From assembly GCA_934167965.1 (NCBI GenBank), contig CAKPMJ010000002.1:1-64000 (forward strand): DNA of 64,000 bases, given 5' to 3'. Origin of the DNA: an uncultured Clostridia bacterium. Lineage in GTDB: Bacteria; Bacillota; Clostridia; TANB77; CAG-508. A program made the translations under genes and the position numbers. Of this stretch, positions 42,827 through 52,471 are shown piece by piece. The notes beneath the pieces were generated by a model. The model saw only the letters and a program-made list of their open reading frames with translations, ran no database searches and was not told the DNA's origin. The first letter of the stretch is position 1. Every line of letters starts with the position of its first letter.

Positions 42827-45694
42827 TTATAGTTTTAAAAATTTTCCTGTGTAACTTCTTTCATTTTTACATATTTGTTCTGGAGTACCAACAGCAATAA
42901 CTTCTCCACCATTGTCTCCACCCTCTGGACCTAAATCAATTATATGGTCACAAGTTTTTATCAAATCTAAATTATGCTCTATAACAATAATTGTATTTCC
43001 TGTATCAACTAAACGTTGTAAAATATCAACTAACCTATGAACATCAGCAATATGAAGTCCTGTTGTAGGTTCATCTAATATATATAATGTTTTTCCTGTT
43101 GCTCTTTTTGATAACTCTGTAGCAAGTTTTACTCTTTGAGCTTCTCCACCTGATAAAGTTGTAGATGGTTGACCTAATTTTATATATCCAAGACCTACAT
43201 CGCTTAAAGTTTGAATCTTTTGTTTTATTTTTGGTATTTTATCAAAAAATTCTAGTGCCTCTTCAACTGTCATATCAAGCACATCTGCTATTGTCTTTCC
43301 TTTATATTTTACTTCTAATGTTTCATAATTATATCTTTTTCCTTTACAAACTTCACATGGTACATATACATCTGGTAGAAAATGCATTTCAATTTTGTGA
43401 ACTCCATCTCCTGAACATGCTTCACATCTACCACCAGGAACATTGAAACTAAATCTTCCTTTTGTATATCCCCTTAATTTTGCTTCATTTGTTTCTGCAA
43501 ATATTGAGCGTATCTCATCAAATACTCCTGTATAAGTCGCAGGATTTGAGCGAGGTGTTCTTCCTATTGGTGATTGGTCAATATTTATTATTTTATCTAT
43601 ATTTTCTAATCCTTTTATTCCTTTTGATTTTCCTGGTTTCTCATTTGCACCATTTAAGTCTCTTGCTATTGTTTTGTACAAGATTTCATTAACTAAAGTA
43701 GATTTTCCCGAGCCAGAAACACCTGTAACACAATTAAACACTCCTAATGGGAACTTAACTGTTATATTCTTCAAATTGTTTTCTGTTGCACCTTTTATTT
43801 CTATATATTTATTTTTGTCAACTTTTCTACGCTTTTTAGGTACTTCTATTCTCTTTCTTCCACTTAAATATGCACCAGTAATCGAATTTTCTACTTGCTT
43901 TATTTCTTCTACAGTTCCTTGTGCCATTACATTTCCACCGTGTACACCAGCACCAGGTCCAATATCTATAATTTGATCTGCTGCATACATTGTATCTTCA
44001 TCATGTTCAACTACAATTAAAGTATTTCCCAAATCTCTTAATTTTTTAAGTGTTGCTAGCAACTTATCGTTATCTCTTTGATGAAGTCCTATACTTGGCT
44101 CATCTAATATATATAACACTCCAGTTAAACCTGAACCTATTTGAGTTGCAAGTCTAATACGTTGTGACTCCCCTCCTGACAATGTTCCACTACTTCTAGA
44201 TAATGTTAAATATTCTAAACCTACATCTATTAAGAATTGCAAACGTTTATCTATTTCAGTTAAAATCATTTCTGCAATCATTTTTTGTGTATCTGTTAAT
44301 TGTAGTTCCCTTAAATATTTTTGAATTTTATTCATAGACATTTCTGTTAATTCATTTATATTTTTATCTCCTACTCTTATTGATAAAATTTCTTTTTTTA
44401 GTCTAGCTCCTTTACATGTAGGGCACTCTGAATTACTCATATACATCTCATAAAAATCTCTCATACCTTGAGATTTTGTTTCACTATGACGTCTTTCTAG
44501 TGTTGGTATTACACCTTCAAATGGTGCTTTAAACTTTCTAGTACCATAACTTGAAGAATACTCAAATTCCATTTCTTCATTTCCTGTACCATATAAAATT
44601 TTCTCTAAAAAGTCACGAGGTAGTTTTTTTATTGGCTTTTTTATATCTACACCATAATATTTACCTATTGATTCAAAGTACATTTTTGCCATTGTATCAT
44701 TTTTCTTCATAGCACTTGCTCCAAATGCTTTTACACCATCATATAAAGTTTTATTTTTGTCTGGCAAAATTAAATCTTCGTCCATTTTCATTAAATATCC
44801 TATTCCCATACAACTTGGGCATGCTCCATATGGATTATTAAATGAAAACATCCTTGGTGTAATTTCAGGAAAACTAAATCCACAATCAGGACAAGCATAA
44901 TTGCAACTAAATAATATTTCTTGTGATCCATCATTTAAAGTTATAGCACTAGGCATTTCTATTTTTTCGCCATTTTTATTTATAATATTTATCACAACCA
45001 TATTATCTGCATTGCTTAAAGCTGTTTCTATTGATTCTGTTAATCTACTTTTTATATCTTCCCTCATTACTAATCTATCAACTATTAAATCAATTTGATG
45101 TTTTTTAGTTTTTTCTAATTTTATTTCATCTGATAAATCATATATTTCTCCATCAATTCTAGCCCTAACAAATCCAGACTTTCTATATTGATCTAACTCT
45201 TTTACAAATTCTCCTTTTTTGCTACGAACCACTGGTGCTAATACTTGAATCCTTGTGCCTTCTTTTAATTCTAAAACTTTATCTACAATTTGGTCTAAAG
45301 TTTGTTTTTCTATCTTTTTGTTGCAGTTTGGACAATATGGCACTCCAATTCTTGCATATAGTAAACGAATATAGTCATATATTTCTGTTACTGTTCCTAC
45401 TGTAGAACGAGGATTTTTAGATGTCGTTTTTTGGTCTATTGATATAGCAGGTGACAATCCTTCTATTTTTTCGACATTAGGCTTTTCCATTATTCCTAAA
45501 AATTGTCTTGCATATGATGATAAACTTTCTACGTATCTTCTTTGTCCTTCTGCATATATTGTATCAAATGCTAATGATGATTTTCCTGAACCAGAAAGCC
45601 CTGTTATTACTACTAGTTTATTTCTTGGAATTTCTATATTTATATTTTTTAAATTGTGCTCCTTGGCACCTTTAATTATTATTTTATCATTCAT
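42827..45694 (-). CDS. uvrA: Excinuclease ABC subunit A
   Basis: 955 aa DNA-damage recognition ATPase. Two ABC modules: Walker A GLSGSGKSS near residue 32 and GVSGSGKST near 635; signatures LSGGESQRIRLA and LSGGEAQRVKLA. Zinc cysteines CPNC...CPDCG...CPSC and CEACSGDG...CEVCKGKR are kept. Start ATG 45694 has GGAAAG upstream; an ATG at 45724 does not. No uvrB neighbour in this window. Confidence 0.96.
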   Translation of the reverse strand: MNDKIIIKGAKEHNLKNINIEIPRNKLVVITGLSGSGKSSLAFDTIYAEGQRRYVESLSSYARQFLGIMEKPNVEKIEGLSPAISIDQKTTSKNPRSTVGTVTEIYDYIRLLYARIGVPYCPNCNKKIEKQTLDQIVDKVLELKEGTRIQVLAPVVRSKKGEFVKELDQYRKSGFVRARIDGEIYDLSDEIKLEKTKKHQIDLIVDRLVMREDIKSRLTESIETALSNADNMVVINIINKNGEKIEMPSAITLNDGSQEILFSCNYACPDCGFSFPEITPRMFSFNNPYGACPSCMGIGYLMKMDEDLILPDKNKTLYDGVKAFGASAMKKNDTMAKMYFESIGKYYGVDIKKPIKKLPRDFLEKILYGTGNEEMEFEYSSSYGTRKFKAPFEGVIPTLERRHSETKSQGMRDFYEMYMSNSECPTCKGARLKKEILSIRVGDKNINELTEMSMNKIQKYLRELQLTDTQKMIAEMILTEIDKRLQFLIDVGLEYLTLSRSSGTLSGGESQRIRLATQIGSGLTGVLYILDEPSIGLHQRDNDKLLATLKKLRDLGNTLIVVEHDEDTMYAADQIIDIGPGAGVHGGNVMAQGTVEEIKQVENSITGAYLSGRKRIEVPKKRRKVDKNKYIEIKGATENNLKNITVKFPLGVFNCVTGVSGSGKSTLVNEILYKTIARDLNGANEKPGKSKGIKGLENIDKIINIDQSPIGRTPRSNPATYTGVFDEIRSIFAETNEAKLRGYTKGRFSFNVPGGRCEACSGDGVHKIEMHFLPDVYVPCEVCKGKRYNYETLEVKYKGKTIADVLDMTVEEALEFFDKIPKIKQKIQTLSDVGLGYIKLGQPSTTLSGGEAQRVKLATELSKRATGKTLYILDEPTTGLHIADVHRLVDILQRLVDTGNTIIVIEHNLDLIKTCDHIIDLGPEGGDNGGEVIAVGTPEQICKNERSYTGKFLKL

Positions 45695-45772
45695 TTTTAG
45701 ATACTTTCCTTTCCATTTTACCAAACATTATTTTACCAAATTTTTTATTATTTATCAACCTTTTTTTCAAAT

Positions 45773-45806
45773 AAAAAAACAGTAATCTTCAAATGAAAAT
45801 TACTAT
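45773..45806 (-). terminator. Terminator after the 114-aa gene
   Basis: Minus strand AGTAATTTTC-ATTT-GAAGATTACT followed by TTTTTTT. It separates the small gene from uvrA. Confidence 0.88.
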
Positions 45807-45835
45807 TTTTAAGTTAACTCAAAATTTAATATTTC

Positions 45836-46180
45836 TTATTTTTGTTTTTTGAATAAACCAAAGAATCCTTTAAATGAAACTTCTTGATGTAAGAAGGCAT
45901 TTATTTCATCTTCAACTTTTTGTTGATAAGGTGTTAATTCAACTGTGATTGGTTGCATTAAATCTATTTCTTGGAATAAGAATGATCTAATTTTTGACCA
46001 AACTGATTGTTTTACAGGTAAAGCTTCAGCTTCTACTCTTTTAAAAGCTCCTTCTGTTCCTGCTTGTTGTGCACCTGCTTCAGCTACTCCTCCAATATTT
46101 CCAGCTTGTTCTTGTGTTGGAACATCTTCAAATTGGATACCACCAAATACATTATTATTTTCTTCACCAAATTCTGCCAT
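45836..46180 (-). CDS. Hypothetical protein, 114 aa
   Basis: Residues 1-55 are acidic, Gly/Ala/Glu-rich and probably disordered (FGGIQFEDVPTQEQAGNIGG). The C-terminal 60 residues are ordered-looking: KQSVWSKIRSFLFQEIDLMQPITVELTPYQQKVEDEINAFLHQEVSFKGFFGLFKK. No signal peptide or membrane segment; no family recognised. It has a strong AAAGGAGG site, its own promoter and terminator, so it is probably well expressed. Confidence 0.7.
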   Translation of the reverse strand: MAEFGEENNNVFGGIQFEDVPTQEQAGNIGGVAEAGAQQAGTEGAFKRVEAEALPVKQSVWSKIRSFLFQEIDLMQPITVELTPYQQKVEDEINAFLHQEVSFKGFFGLFKKQK

Positions 46181-46220
46181 TTTCTTTCCTCCTTTGTGTT
46201 AATTTACACTTTCTTATTAA

Positions 46221-46249
46221 TTTATACTATATATTTTGATTTTTTTCAA
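46221..46249 (-). promoter_or_regulatory. Sigma-A promoter of the 114-aa gene
   Basis: Minus strand TTGAAA (46249-46244), 17-nt spacer, TATAAA (46226-46221). Confidence 0.65.
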
Positions 46250-46303
46250 GCATTTTTTCAATATTTTATTTTACTTTTTAATTACATAATTATTACAATT
46301 ATA

Positions 46304-47200
46304 TTACATATTCAGTGTCCACTTAGGTACATACTCTTCCTCATGTTTTCCAAGTTCCTGAATATATCCATTTTCTAAATTTAAACTGTATAAGTAATTC
46401 TCAACTTCCTCATATTCACTAATTGTTAATTTCCTATTTAATTCACAAATTTCTTTTGCCTTATATGTAGGAAAATATTGCGCCATAATACTTACATAAA
46501 CATCTTGAGGCATATTTTGTTCTATCCATTTTAATACTTTTTTACTATTTTCTATATTATTTGGTAATATTAAATGTCTTATTATCATACCTCTTTGCAT
46601 AATACCTCTATTATCAAATTTATACTTTCCTACTTGATTATACATTTCTTTTATAGCTTTGCTTGCAACTTCAAAATAATTATCTATTTTTGAATATTTC
46701 TTTCCAATATCATTATCTATATATTTCAAATCAGGTAAATATATATCAATATATCCATCCAACATTTTTATAGTTTCTATATTTTCATACCCATTTGTAT
46801 TATAAACTATTGGTATTTTTAATCCTTTACTTCTAGCTATTTTTATTGCCTCAATTATTTGTATTACATAAGATGTTGGAGTTACTAAATTTATATTTTC
46901 CACACCTTTATTTTGTTGATTTATAAATATATCTGCTAATTGTTGTATTGTAATTTCTTTTCCAAGTCCTTGCTGACTTATTTCGTAATTTTGGCAAAAT
47001 ACACAATTCAAATTACAATTTGAAAAGAATACTGTTCCCGACCCATTTTCCCCACTAATACAAGGTTCTTCATAATTATGGACAGAAACTAAAGCTATTT
47101 TTATCTTATCTGTTGATCTACATCTTCCTATTTTTCCATCTATTCTATTTATTTTACATCTATGTGGGCATATCTCACATTTTTCTAAATATTCTAACAT
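46304..47200 (-). CDS. Radical SAM protein, PFL-activating-enzyme-like
   Basis: 298 aa. N-terminal cysteines CEICPHRCKINR and CRS precede the radical SAM motif CNLNCVFCQN (CxxxCxxC). TPTSYVIQIIEAI and LPDLKY follow. The pattern resembles the PflX/YgiQ-unrelated group of PFL-activase-like proteins often annotated as 4Fe-4S activating enzymes; its target is unknown and no glycyl radical enzyme is near. Start ATG 47200 with GGGAGA; a longer frame begins at 47233 without a site. Confidence 0.82.
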   Translation of the reverse strand: MLEYLEKCEICPHRCKINRIDGKIGRCRSTDKIKIALVSVHNYEEPCISGENGSGTVFFSNCNLNCVFCQNYEISQQGLGKEITIQQLADIFINQQNKGVENINLVTPTSYVIQIIEAIKIARSKGLKIPIVYNTNGYENIETIKMLDGYIDIYLPDLKYIDNDIGKKYSKIDNYFEVASKAIKEMYNQVGKYKFDNRGIMQRGMIIRHLILPNNIENSKKVLKWIEQNMPQDVYVSIMAQYFPTYKAKEICELNRKLTISEYEEVENYLYSLNLENGYIQELGKHEEEYVPKWTLNM

Positions 47201-47271
47201 CTTATATTTCTCCCTATAAAATAAAAAGGTCACTTATTCTTTTTGAACTTGTGCCTTTTTATTTAAAAATC

Positions 47272-47847
47272 CTAAAATTCTGGATTTTCTATTTCCATTT
47301 CATTTTCTATTATTGTTTTTATTATTTGAACTGTTTTTTCTAAATCATTATTTTTTAATACATAGTCATATAAACTGATTTTCGACTCCTCATAGTCAAA
47401 TCTATTAAGTCTAAGCATTACTTCTTGAGGACTTGGTTGATCTATTCTTTCCTCTAATCTTCTTTTTAATTCTTCTTTTGGAACTCTTAAGAAAACTGTA
47501 ATTATTTTAGTATCTTTTCCAAGTAGTTCCATTAGATTCTGTGTTCCATTTACATCAATATCTTTTACTATAACTTTCCCCTGATTTATTATCTCATTTA
47601 ATAATTTTTTAGATGTTCCATAATAATTGTCATGATGTATATCATATTCATAAAACTCGTCATTTTTTATCATCTCTTCGAATTCTGACTTACTTACAAA
47701 ATGATATGTTTCTCCAACTACATCTCCATTTCTCATTGGTCTTGATGTATATGATGGTAATGATACTACATTATCCATTCTTTTTATTAGTTCTTTTTTT
47801 ATTGTATCTTTTCCTGCTCCTGCAACTCCAGATATTATAACTAACAT
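47272..47847 (-). CDS. gmk: Guanylate kinase
   Basis: 191 aa. P-loop SGVAGAGKDTIKKEL is an unusual form of the family's SGPSGVGKGT: Gly and Lys are kept. The GMP-binding SYTSRPMRNGDVVGETYHFVSKSEFEEM and the lid RLEERIDQPS are typical. Located upstream of the radical SAM gene and after rpoZ, the conserved remA-gmk-rpoZ neighbourhood with gmk and rpoZ order exchanged. Confidence 0.92.
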   Translation of the reverse strand: MLVIISGVAGAGKDTIKKELIKRMDNVVSLPSYTSRPMRNGDVVGETYHFVSKSEFEEMIKNDEFYEYDIHHDNYYGTSKKLLNEIINQGKVIVKDIDVNGTQNLMELLGKDTKIITVFLRVPKEELKRRLEERIDQPSPQEVMLRLNRFDYEESKISLYDYVLKNNDLEKTVQIIKTIIENEMEIENPEF

Positions 47848-47878
47848 TTATTTTTCCTACTTTCTTTATTTTCTACTT

Positions 47879-48100
47879 CTATTCTTGCCCTTCTACTTCG
47901 TTTTCATTTCCTTCATATATGTCAATTTTTCCTTCTGCAATTTCATTTGCAGCAAGTGTGACTACTGATCTTTCATCTACTTCTGTTTTTACAGGTGCTC
48001 CTTTAGCAATTTGTCTTGCTCTTTTGGCTGTTGCTATTACTAATGAATATCTATTTTCAGCATGTTTTAACAATTCTTTAACTGTAGGTTTTACTATCAT
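47879..48100 (-). CDS. rpoZ: RNA polymerase omega subunit
   Basis: 73 aa. MIVKPTVKELLKHAENRYSLVIATAKRARQIAKG is the omega signature, followed by VVTLAANEIAEGKI. It stabilises the beta' subunit. Lies between remA and gmk. Confidence 0.94.
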   Translation of the reverse strand: MIVKPTVKELLKHAENRYSLVIATAKRARQIAKGAPVKTEVDERSVVTLAANEIAEGKIDIYEGNENEVEGQE

Positions 48101-48137
48101 TTTAAAATTCTCCTTTTCTTTTACCTTTAATTTTGTT

Positions 48138-48389
48138 CTACTTTTCTTGTGGAATATCTTTATCTAGTCTTGCAGCTACTGTCTCTGGTTGAACTGCTGA
48201 CAATACTAAATGTCCTGAATCCATTATTATTACCGCTCTTGTTCTTCTTCCATAAGTAGCATCTATTGCTGTTTTGTTATCTTTCGCTTCTTGTACCATT
48301 CTTTTTATTGGTGCAGAATCTGGACTTACTATTGCTACCATTCTATCTGCTGATATTATATTTCCAAAACCTATATTTATTAACTTCAT
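48138..48389 (-). CDS. remA: Extracellular matrix regulator RemA (DUF370)
   Basis: 83 aa. MKLINIGFGNIISADRMVAIVSPDSAPIKRMVQEAK and the DATYGRRTRAVIIMDSGH segment are conserved in RemA/YlzA. It is a DNA-binding activator of biofilm matrix and osmoprotection genes in B. subtilis. Its usual place, just before gmk/rpoZ, is kept. Confidence 0.95.
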   Translation of the reverse strand: MKLINIGFGNIISADRMVAIVSPDSAPIKRMVQEAKDNKTAIDATYGRRTRAVIIMDSGHLVLSAVQPETVAARLDKDIPQEK

Positions 48390-48409
48390 TTCAAAGCCTC
48401 CTTTTTATT

Positions 48410-48868
48410 TTATTTTCTTTTTGTTGCTTTTTTCTTTATTGGTTTTGTATCCACTATATCTTTTATATCACTTAAGCTGTTTAAATATCTTTTTCTATCT
48501 ATTGTGTAAATTATCATTGATTTTAACATGTAATATGCTGTGAAGACATATGATGATACTAAAATGTAATTTGTAAATTCTAAGTTTGCTCTCTCTATAA
48601 TGTGTGGAATTAATAGTACATATATTGATAATACTAGTATCTCTATTCCATATATCGCTATTGTTCCATTATCTTTTTTATATGCTATTTCAAATATCAA
48701 TATACTTATTAATAATATTATTATACTTGATATTTTTAATCCCATTAATACTATATAATCATCTACTCTATAATATGAAAAATTTATTATTATGAAATAT
48801 AACATAATAGCCACTGCTATTATTATATTTTCAAAAATACTATCACTCATTTTTTTCTTTTTTTCCAT
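48410..48868 (-). CDS. Four-helix membrane protein of unknown function
   Basis: 152 aa. Four predicted membrane helices (IIIAVAIMLYFIIINFSYY; LMGLKISSIIILLISILIF; IYGIEILVLSIYVLLIPHI; YILVSSYVFTAYYMLKSMII) between basic ends (MEKKKK; PIKKKATKRK). No family recognised. Start ATG 48868 has GTGGAGA upstream. It lies between spoIIE and remA; similar small membrane proteins occur beside remA in related genomes (uncertain). Confidence 0.7.
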   Translation of the reverse strand: MEKKKKMSDSIFENIIIAVAIMLYFIIINFSYYRVDDYIVLMGLKISSIIILLISILIFEIAYKKDNGTIAIYGIEILVLSIYVLLIPHIIERANLEFTNYILVSSYVFTAYYMLKSMIIYTIDRKRYLNSLSDIKDIVDTKPIKKKATKRK

Positions 48869-48927
48869 TTGTTTCTCCACTATTTTTTCTTTTATATTCT
48901 AATATTTTATCATATTTTCGCTAAAAG

Positions 48928-51363
48928 TCAAGTTTTACTTATCATCTTGCACACAATAACACTCATATCATCTTTTATTTTTCCAAAATTGTTATCAATG
49001 GCTTCTTGCAAAATAATATCTGCTATTTTTTGTGGATTATTATTTTCCATGTCTTCCATTAAGTATTTAACCCATAGTTCTTTATTTTTATATTCTACAT
49101 TAGAATCTAATATTCCGTCACTACACATAACCAAAATATCGCCATTTTCAATGTCTTTGTCGAATACTTCTTTACTTATATTTTGAATCACTCCTGCTGG
49201 TAATGCTAAAGATTTTATTACTTGTACTTTTCTTTTATTTTTTACGTATGTAGGGCAACATCCACTTTTTATCATTTCTATGTTACCTTTATATAAATCA
49301 ACTATTGCAATATCTAAAGTAGCAAATATTTCTTCATTTACATTTAAAAGATTAGAATTTATTAAATCTAAAGATGTATCTTTCTCAAACCCTGAATCTA
49401 ATAATCTTTTTAACATTTTTGTTACTATTTGACTACTTTTTCTTGCTTCAGGTCCAGAACCCATTCCATCACTTATAGCTAACAAGTATTTACCATCTTT
49501 TAATTTTATTTTTAATATACTATCTCCTGAAACAGACATATCATCTTTTGTAGCTAGAGCCTGTCCCACTTCTATTAAAAATTTATCACTTGAAGTAAAT
49601 GTGTATTTTTCACATTTTTCTTCTTCTATAGCTTTTTTATTATTTAATGTCATTTTCTCTTTTAAAACTTTTTCTATTATAGTTGAAATTATGTCCTGTA
49701 CATCTTTTTTATTTGTTTCTTCTATGTAAATCTCAACTATAAATCTATCATCATCTTTTTTATTTATTGATATTTCTTGAACTAATATCTCTTTTTGTTT
49801 TAACAATAATGATATTTGTTCTTTTTCATCTGTATATATGTTTTCATTTTTTATTTCAACTTTTATATTTTCTGCAATCTTTGAAATAGCTTTTGACACA
49901 CCTTTTAGTTGTTTTTCAATATTGCTTTTTTCTTCTCTAATCTTTTTGCTCCATATAAAGTTTATTTTGCTTATACGATATGCAGAATTTATTGCTTGAG
50001 TCATTTTTTCTACATCTCTTTTTACTGCAAGCTCATTATCTTCAAATCCAACTACATAATTATTATTTTTTGCAAATATTTCTAGTAAATTTTCTTCTTT
50101 TATTAATTGGTTTTCAATTAAATACTCAAATATTTCTTCTATAATTGGTCCATCTACTTTTGATATTTGTTCATATAATATGTTTTCTTCCATACTATCT
50201 ATGTAATTTAATAGTTCTGTTATAAAAGTTTGCTTATTAGTTTCTTTTATTTCTTCTTCACTTAAATATTCTGCATTATTGTATGTTTCTGCCATATCCT
50301 TAACTGCTTTTGATACATTATTTAGTTTTTCTATTGTTTCTTTACTTCTATTTAATCTTCTATTGTCTCCAACCGGTAAAAATTTGTTGTCTCCAATAAT
50401 ATTTTCTATATTTAAATTTATATTTTTAGGTACTGCAAGTAATCCTAAACCTGCAATTAATATTTCTTGGAATATTATTAATGTTTCTACTCCTCCATTT
50501 GAAGCATAAGTAAGTATTACATCTCCTGCTATAAATCCAACTATTACGCCTATTTTGCCAAATTTGTTTAATATTCCTGCAACTAGTCCTGATATAGCAT
50601 AAGCAGCTATTATTATTGGTTCTGTTCCTGTTATGATTCCAAGCGCTACACCTATTGATACTCCTGCTGTCGTACCAACTAGCATTCCATTTTTCCATCC
50701 GAGTACTAATACTATAAATATTGATAATATATTTTTTACTGAATATCCAAATATACTTAAATCACCTAAACAACATATTGCTATTGCTAATAGTAAACTT
50801 GCACCCATTACTTCTTCAAGTGTAAACGCTCTTTTTTCTCTAAAGTCTGTTAATACAATTACAGCATTTGTGAATATTTTATAAAATATTAATGTTGTTA
50901 TTGATGTTGTTATTGCAACTAATAAGTCATATAGCATAAATCCTGATAACATTGTTTTTACAAATCCTACTATTATAGTAGACCAAAATACTCTTTTTCC
51001 AAGTTTTATTTTTTCATTTCTACTTTCTTCATTATATTTTGGTTGTGCTACAAAGAAACTTGCAAAAAATATTAACATTGTTATTATATAACTAGATATA
51101 GAGCCAACTCCACATCCTAGAATATTTCCTATTAATGCAAATAATAATATTGCAACAACTGGTATTTCATTTGCTATTACTGCTGTTACTATTGCAATAC
51201 TAAATGGAGACATTCCCTGTCCCATTCCTATACTCGATACCATTAATGTTATCATATATAATAATATGTATTTTTTTGATATTACATTTGATAATATGTT
51301 TACCCTACTTTCTAGTTCTTCTTTTGTGTCTATTTTGTCTGATTCTAATATGTTTTGAAACAT
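48928..51363 (-). CDS. spoIIE: Stage II sporulation protein E
   Basis: 811 aa. About ten membrane helices (residues ~35-310), a central helical FtsZ-interacting/regulatory region, and a C-terminal PP2C phosphatase (about 590-811) with VGQALATKDDMSVSGDS, AISDGMGSGPEARKSS and VMCSDGILDS. It dephosphorylates SpoIIAA to activate sigma-F in the forespore. GAGGTGG precedes the ATG. Direct evidence that the organism has the endospore programme. Confidence 0.96.
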   Translation of the reverse strand: MFQNILESDKIDTKEELESRVNILSNVISKKYILLYMITLMVSSIGMGQGMSPFSIAIVTAVIANEIPVVAILLFALIGNILGCGVGSISSYIITMLIFFASFFVAQPKYNEESRNEKIKLGKRVFWSTIIVGFVKTMLSGFMLYDLLVAITTSITTLIFYKIFTNAVIVLTDFREKRAFTLEEVMGASLLLAIAICCLGDLSIFGYSVKNILSIFIVLVLGWKNGMLVGTTAGVSIGVALGIITGTEPIIIAAYAISGLVAGILNKFGKIGVIVGFIAGDVILTYASNGGVETLIIFQEILIAGLGLLAVPKNINLNIENIIGDNKFLPVGDNRRLNRSKETIEKLNNVSKAVKDMAETYNNAEYLSEEEIKETNKQTFITELLNYIDSMEENILYEQISKVDGPIIEEIFEYLIENQLIKEENLLEIFAKNNNYVVGFEDNELAVKRDVEKMTQAINSAYRISKINFIWSKKIREEKSNIEKQLKGVSKAISKIAENIKVEIKNENIYTDEKEQISLLLKQKEILVQEISINKKDDDRFIVEIYIEETNKKDVQDIISTIIEKVLKEKMTLNNKKAIEEEKCEKYTFTSSDKFLIEVGQALATKDDMSVSGDSILKIKLKDGKYLLAISDGMGSGPEARKSSQIVTKMLKRLLDSGFEKDTSLDLINSNLLNVNEEIFATLDIAIVDLYKGNIEMIKSGCCPTYVKNKRKVQVIKSLALPAGVIQNISKEVFDKDIENGDILVMCSDGILDSNVEYKNKELWVKYLMEDMENNNPQKIADIILQEAIDNNFGKIKDDMSVIVCKMISKT

Positions 51364-51552
51364 TTATTACCACCTCTTCTTTTTTTATATCACTTATTTT
51401 ACTACTTGTCCTTAGCTTTTTTTGTCTTTTTTAGTATGTTATATAAAAAAAGTTTTCTACATATTTTTATTTTTTATTTTTATATTCTTACTTTTTCTTA
51501 TTTTTATTGTTCATATTGTATTATATTTTGTTGAAAATTACAAGATTTTTGA

Positions 51553-51587
51553 TAAAAAAATAGTATCATATTTTAAATGATACTATT
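51553..51587 (-). terminator. Terminator of the prepilin-dockerin operon
   Basis: Minus strand AATAGTATCAT pairs with ATGATACTATT around TTAAAAT, then TTTTTTT. The rest of 51364-51594 upstream of spoIIE is AT-rich and holds no gene. Confidence 0.88.
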
Positions 51588-51594
51588 GTTATTT

Positions 51595-52437
51595 TTATTC
51601 TATAGTTATTTCACTTGCTTTTACGCTGTAAGCTTGTTGATTTAGATTTGCTTTTTTATCTATACATTTTACTAATAAAGTTGCATCTTCTTGCGTTATT
51701 TTTCCATCATGGTTTATATCCATTGCTACTTTTTGATAATCTTTATAACCTTCAATTGATTTTGAATTAACTATATTAACTATTATCCCTGTATCAACAC
51801 CATCTATACTCTCATCTTCATTAATATCACCAAATCCAACTACTGTTTCTACTGTCTCTCCATCTTTTACTACTAAAACACCTGTTGATAAATTGTATTC
51901 ATCTATCATATCTTTTATAGTTTCATCTTCTTCATCATAATAACACAACTTGTATCCACATTCTTCAATCATTTCTCTTAATTCTTTTGATTCTCCTTTA
52001 ACTTCAATTCCCGTTAAATATCCATATCTACATCTATATTTTGCACCTTTTTCATAAAAATATGAATCTAATATTTTGTCTGCTTCACTTAGCTCTTCTA
52101 CTTCTTTTACTTCTCCATTTTTTATATTGAATGTTATTCCATTTTTCTTTAATACTACATCTCTGGCATCTCCATTTATTTCGCCTTTATCTATTCCTAA
52201 ACTACTTGCAATTTTATTTCTATCTATCTTCATTGTTTGATAATCCGATGCTTCCATTACTGCCAATTTTATTTGCTCATATAATGAACTTTCTTCTGTT
52301 CTCGTTTTTGCCTCTGTTGCTTTCTTTAATATTCCATTTTCTCCTGATAGCATTGCTATTGCTACTCCTGCCAATATTAATAGCACTATTATCGTTATTA
52401 CCAATGCTATTAATGTTATTCCTTTATTCTTCTTCAT
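51595..52437 (-). CDS. Prepilin-like protein with dockerin-like domain (copy 1b)
   Basis: 280 aa. Prepilin-like start (MKKNKG-ITLIALVITII), SGENGILKKATEAK linker helix, a middle region (YLTGIEVKGESKELREMIEECGYKL), then two dockerin-type F-hand repeats (GDINEDESIDGVDTGIIVNIV and AMDINHDGKITQEDATLLV). Known dockerins bind cohesins through such paired Ca2+ loops; no cohesin gene is in the window. GGAGGA site before ATG 52437. Second gene of the leader-52472 operon. Confidence 0.85.
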   Translation of the reverse strand: MKKNKGITLIALVITIIVLLILAGVAIAMLSGENGILKKATEAKTRTEESSLYEQIKLAVMEASDYQTMKIDRNKIASSLGIDKGEINGDARDVVLKKNGITFNIKNGEVKEVEELSEADKILDSYFYEKGAKYRCRYGYLTGIEVKGESKELREMIEECGYKLCYYDEEDETIKDMIDEYNLSTGVLVVKDGETVETVVGFGDINEDESIDGVDTGIIVNIVNSKSIEGYKDYQKVAMDINHDGKITQEDATLLVKCIDKKANLNQQAYSVKASEITIE

Positions 52438-52471
52438 AATTTTTTCCTCCATTCTTATTTTATGCAATTTC

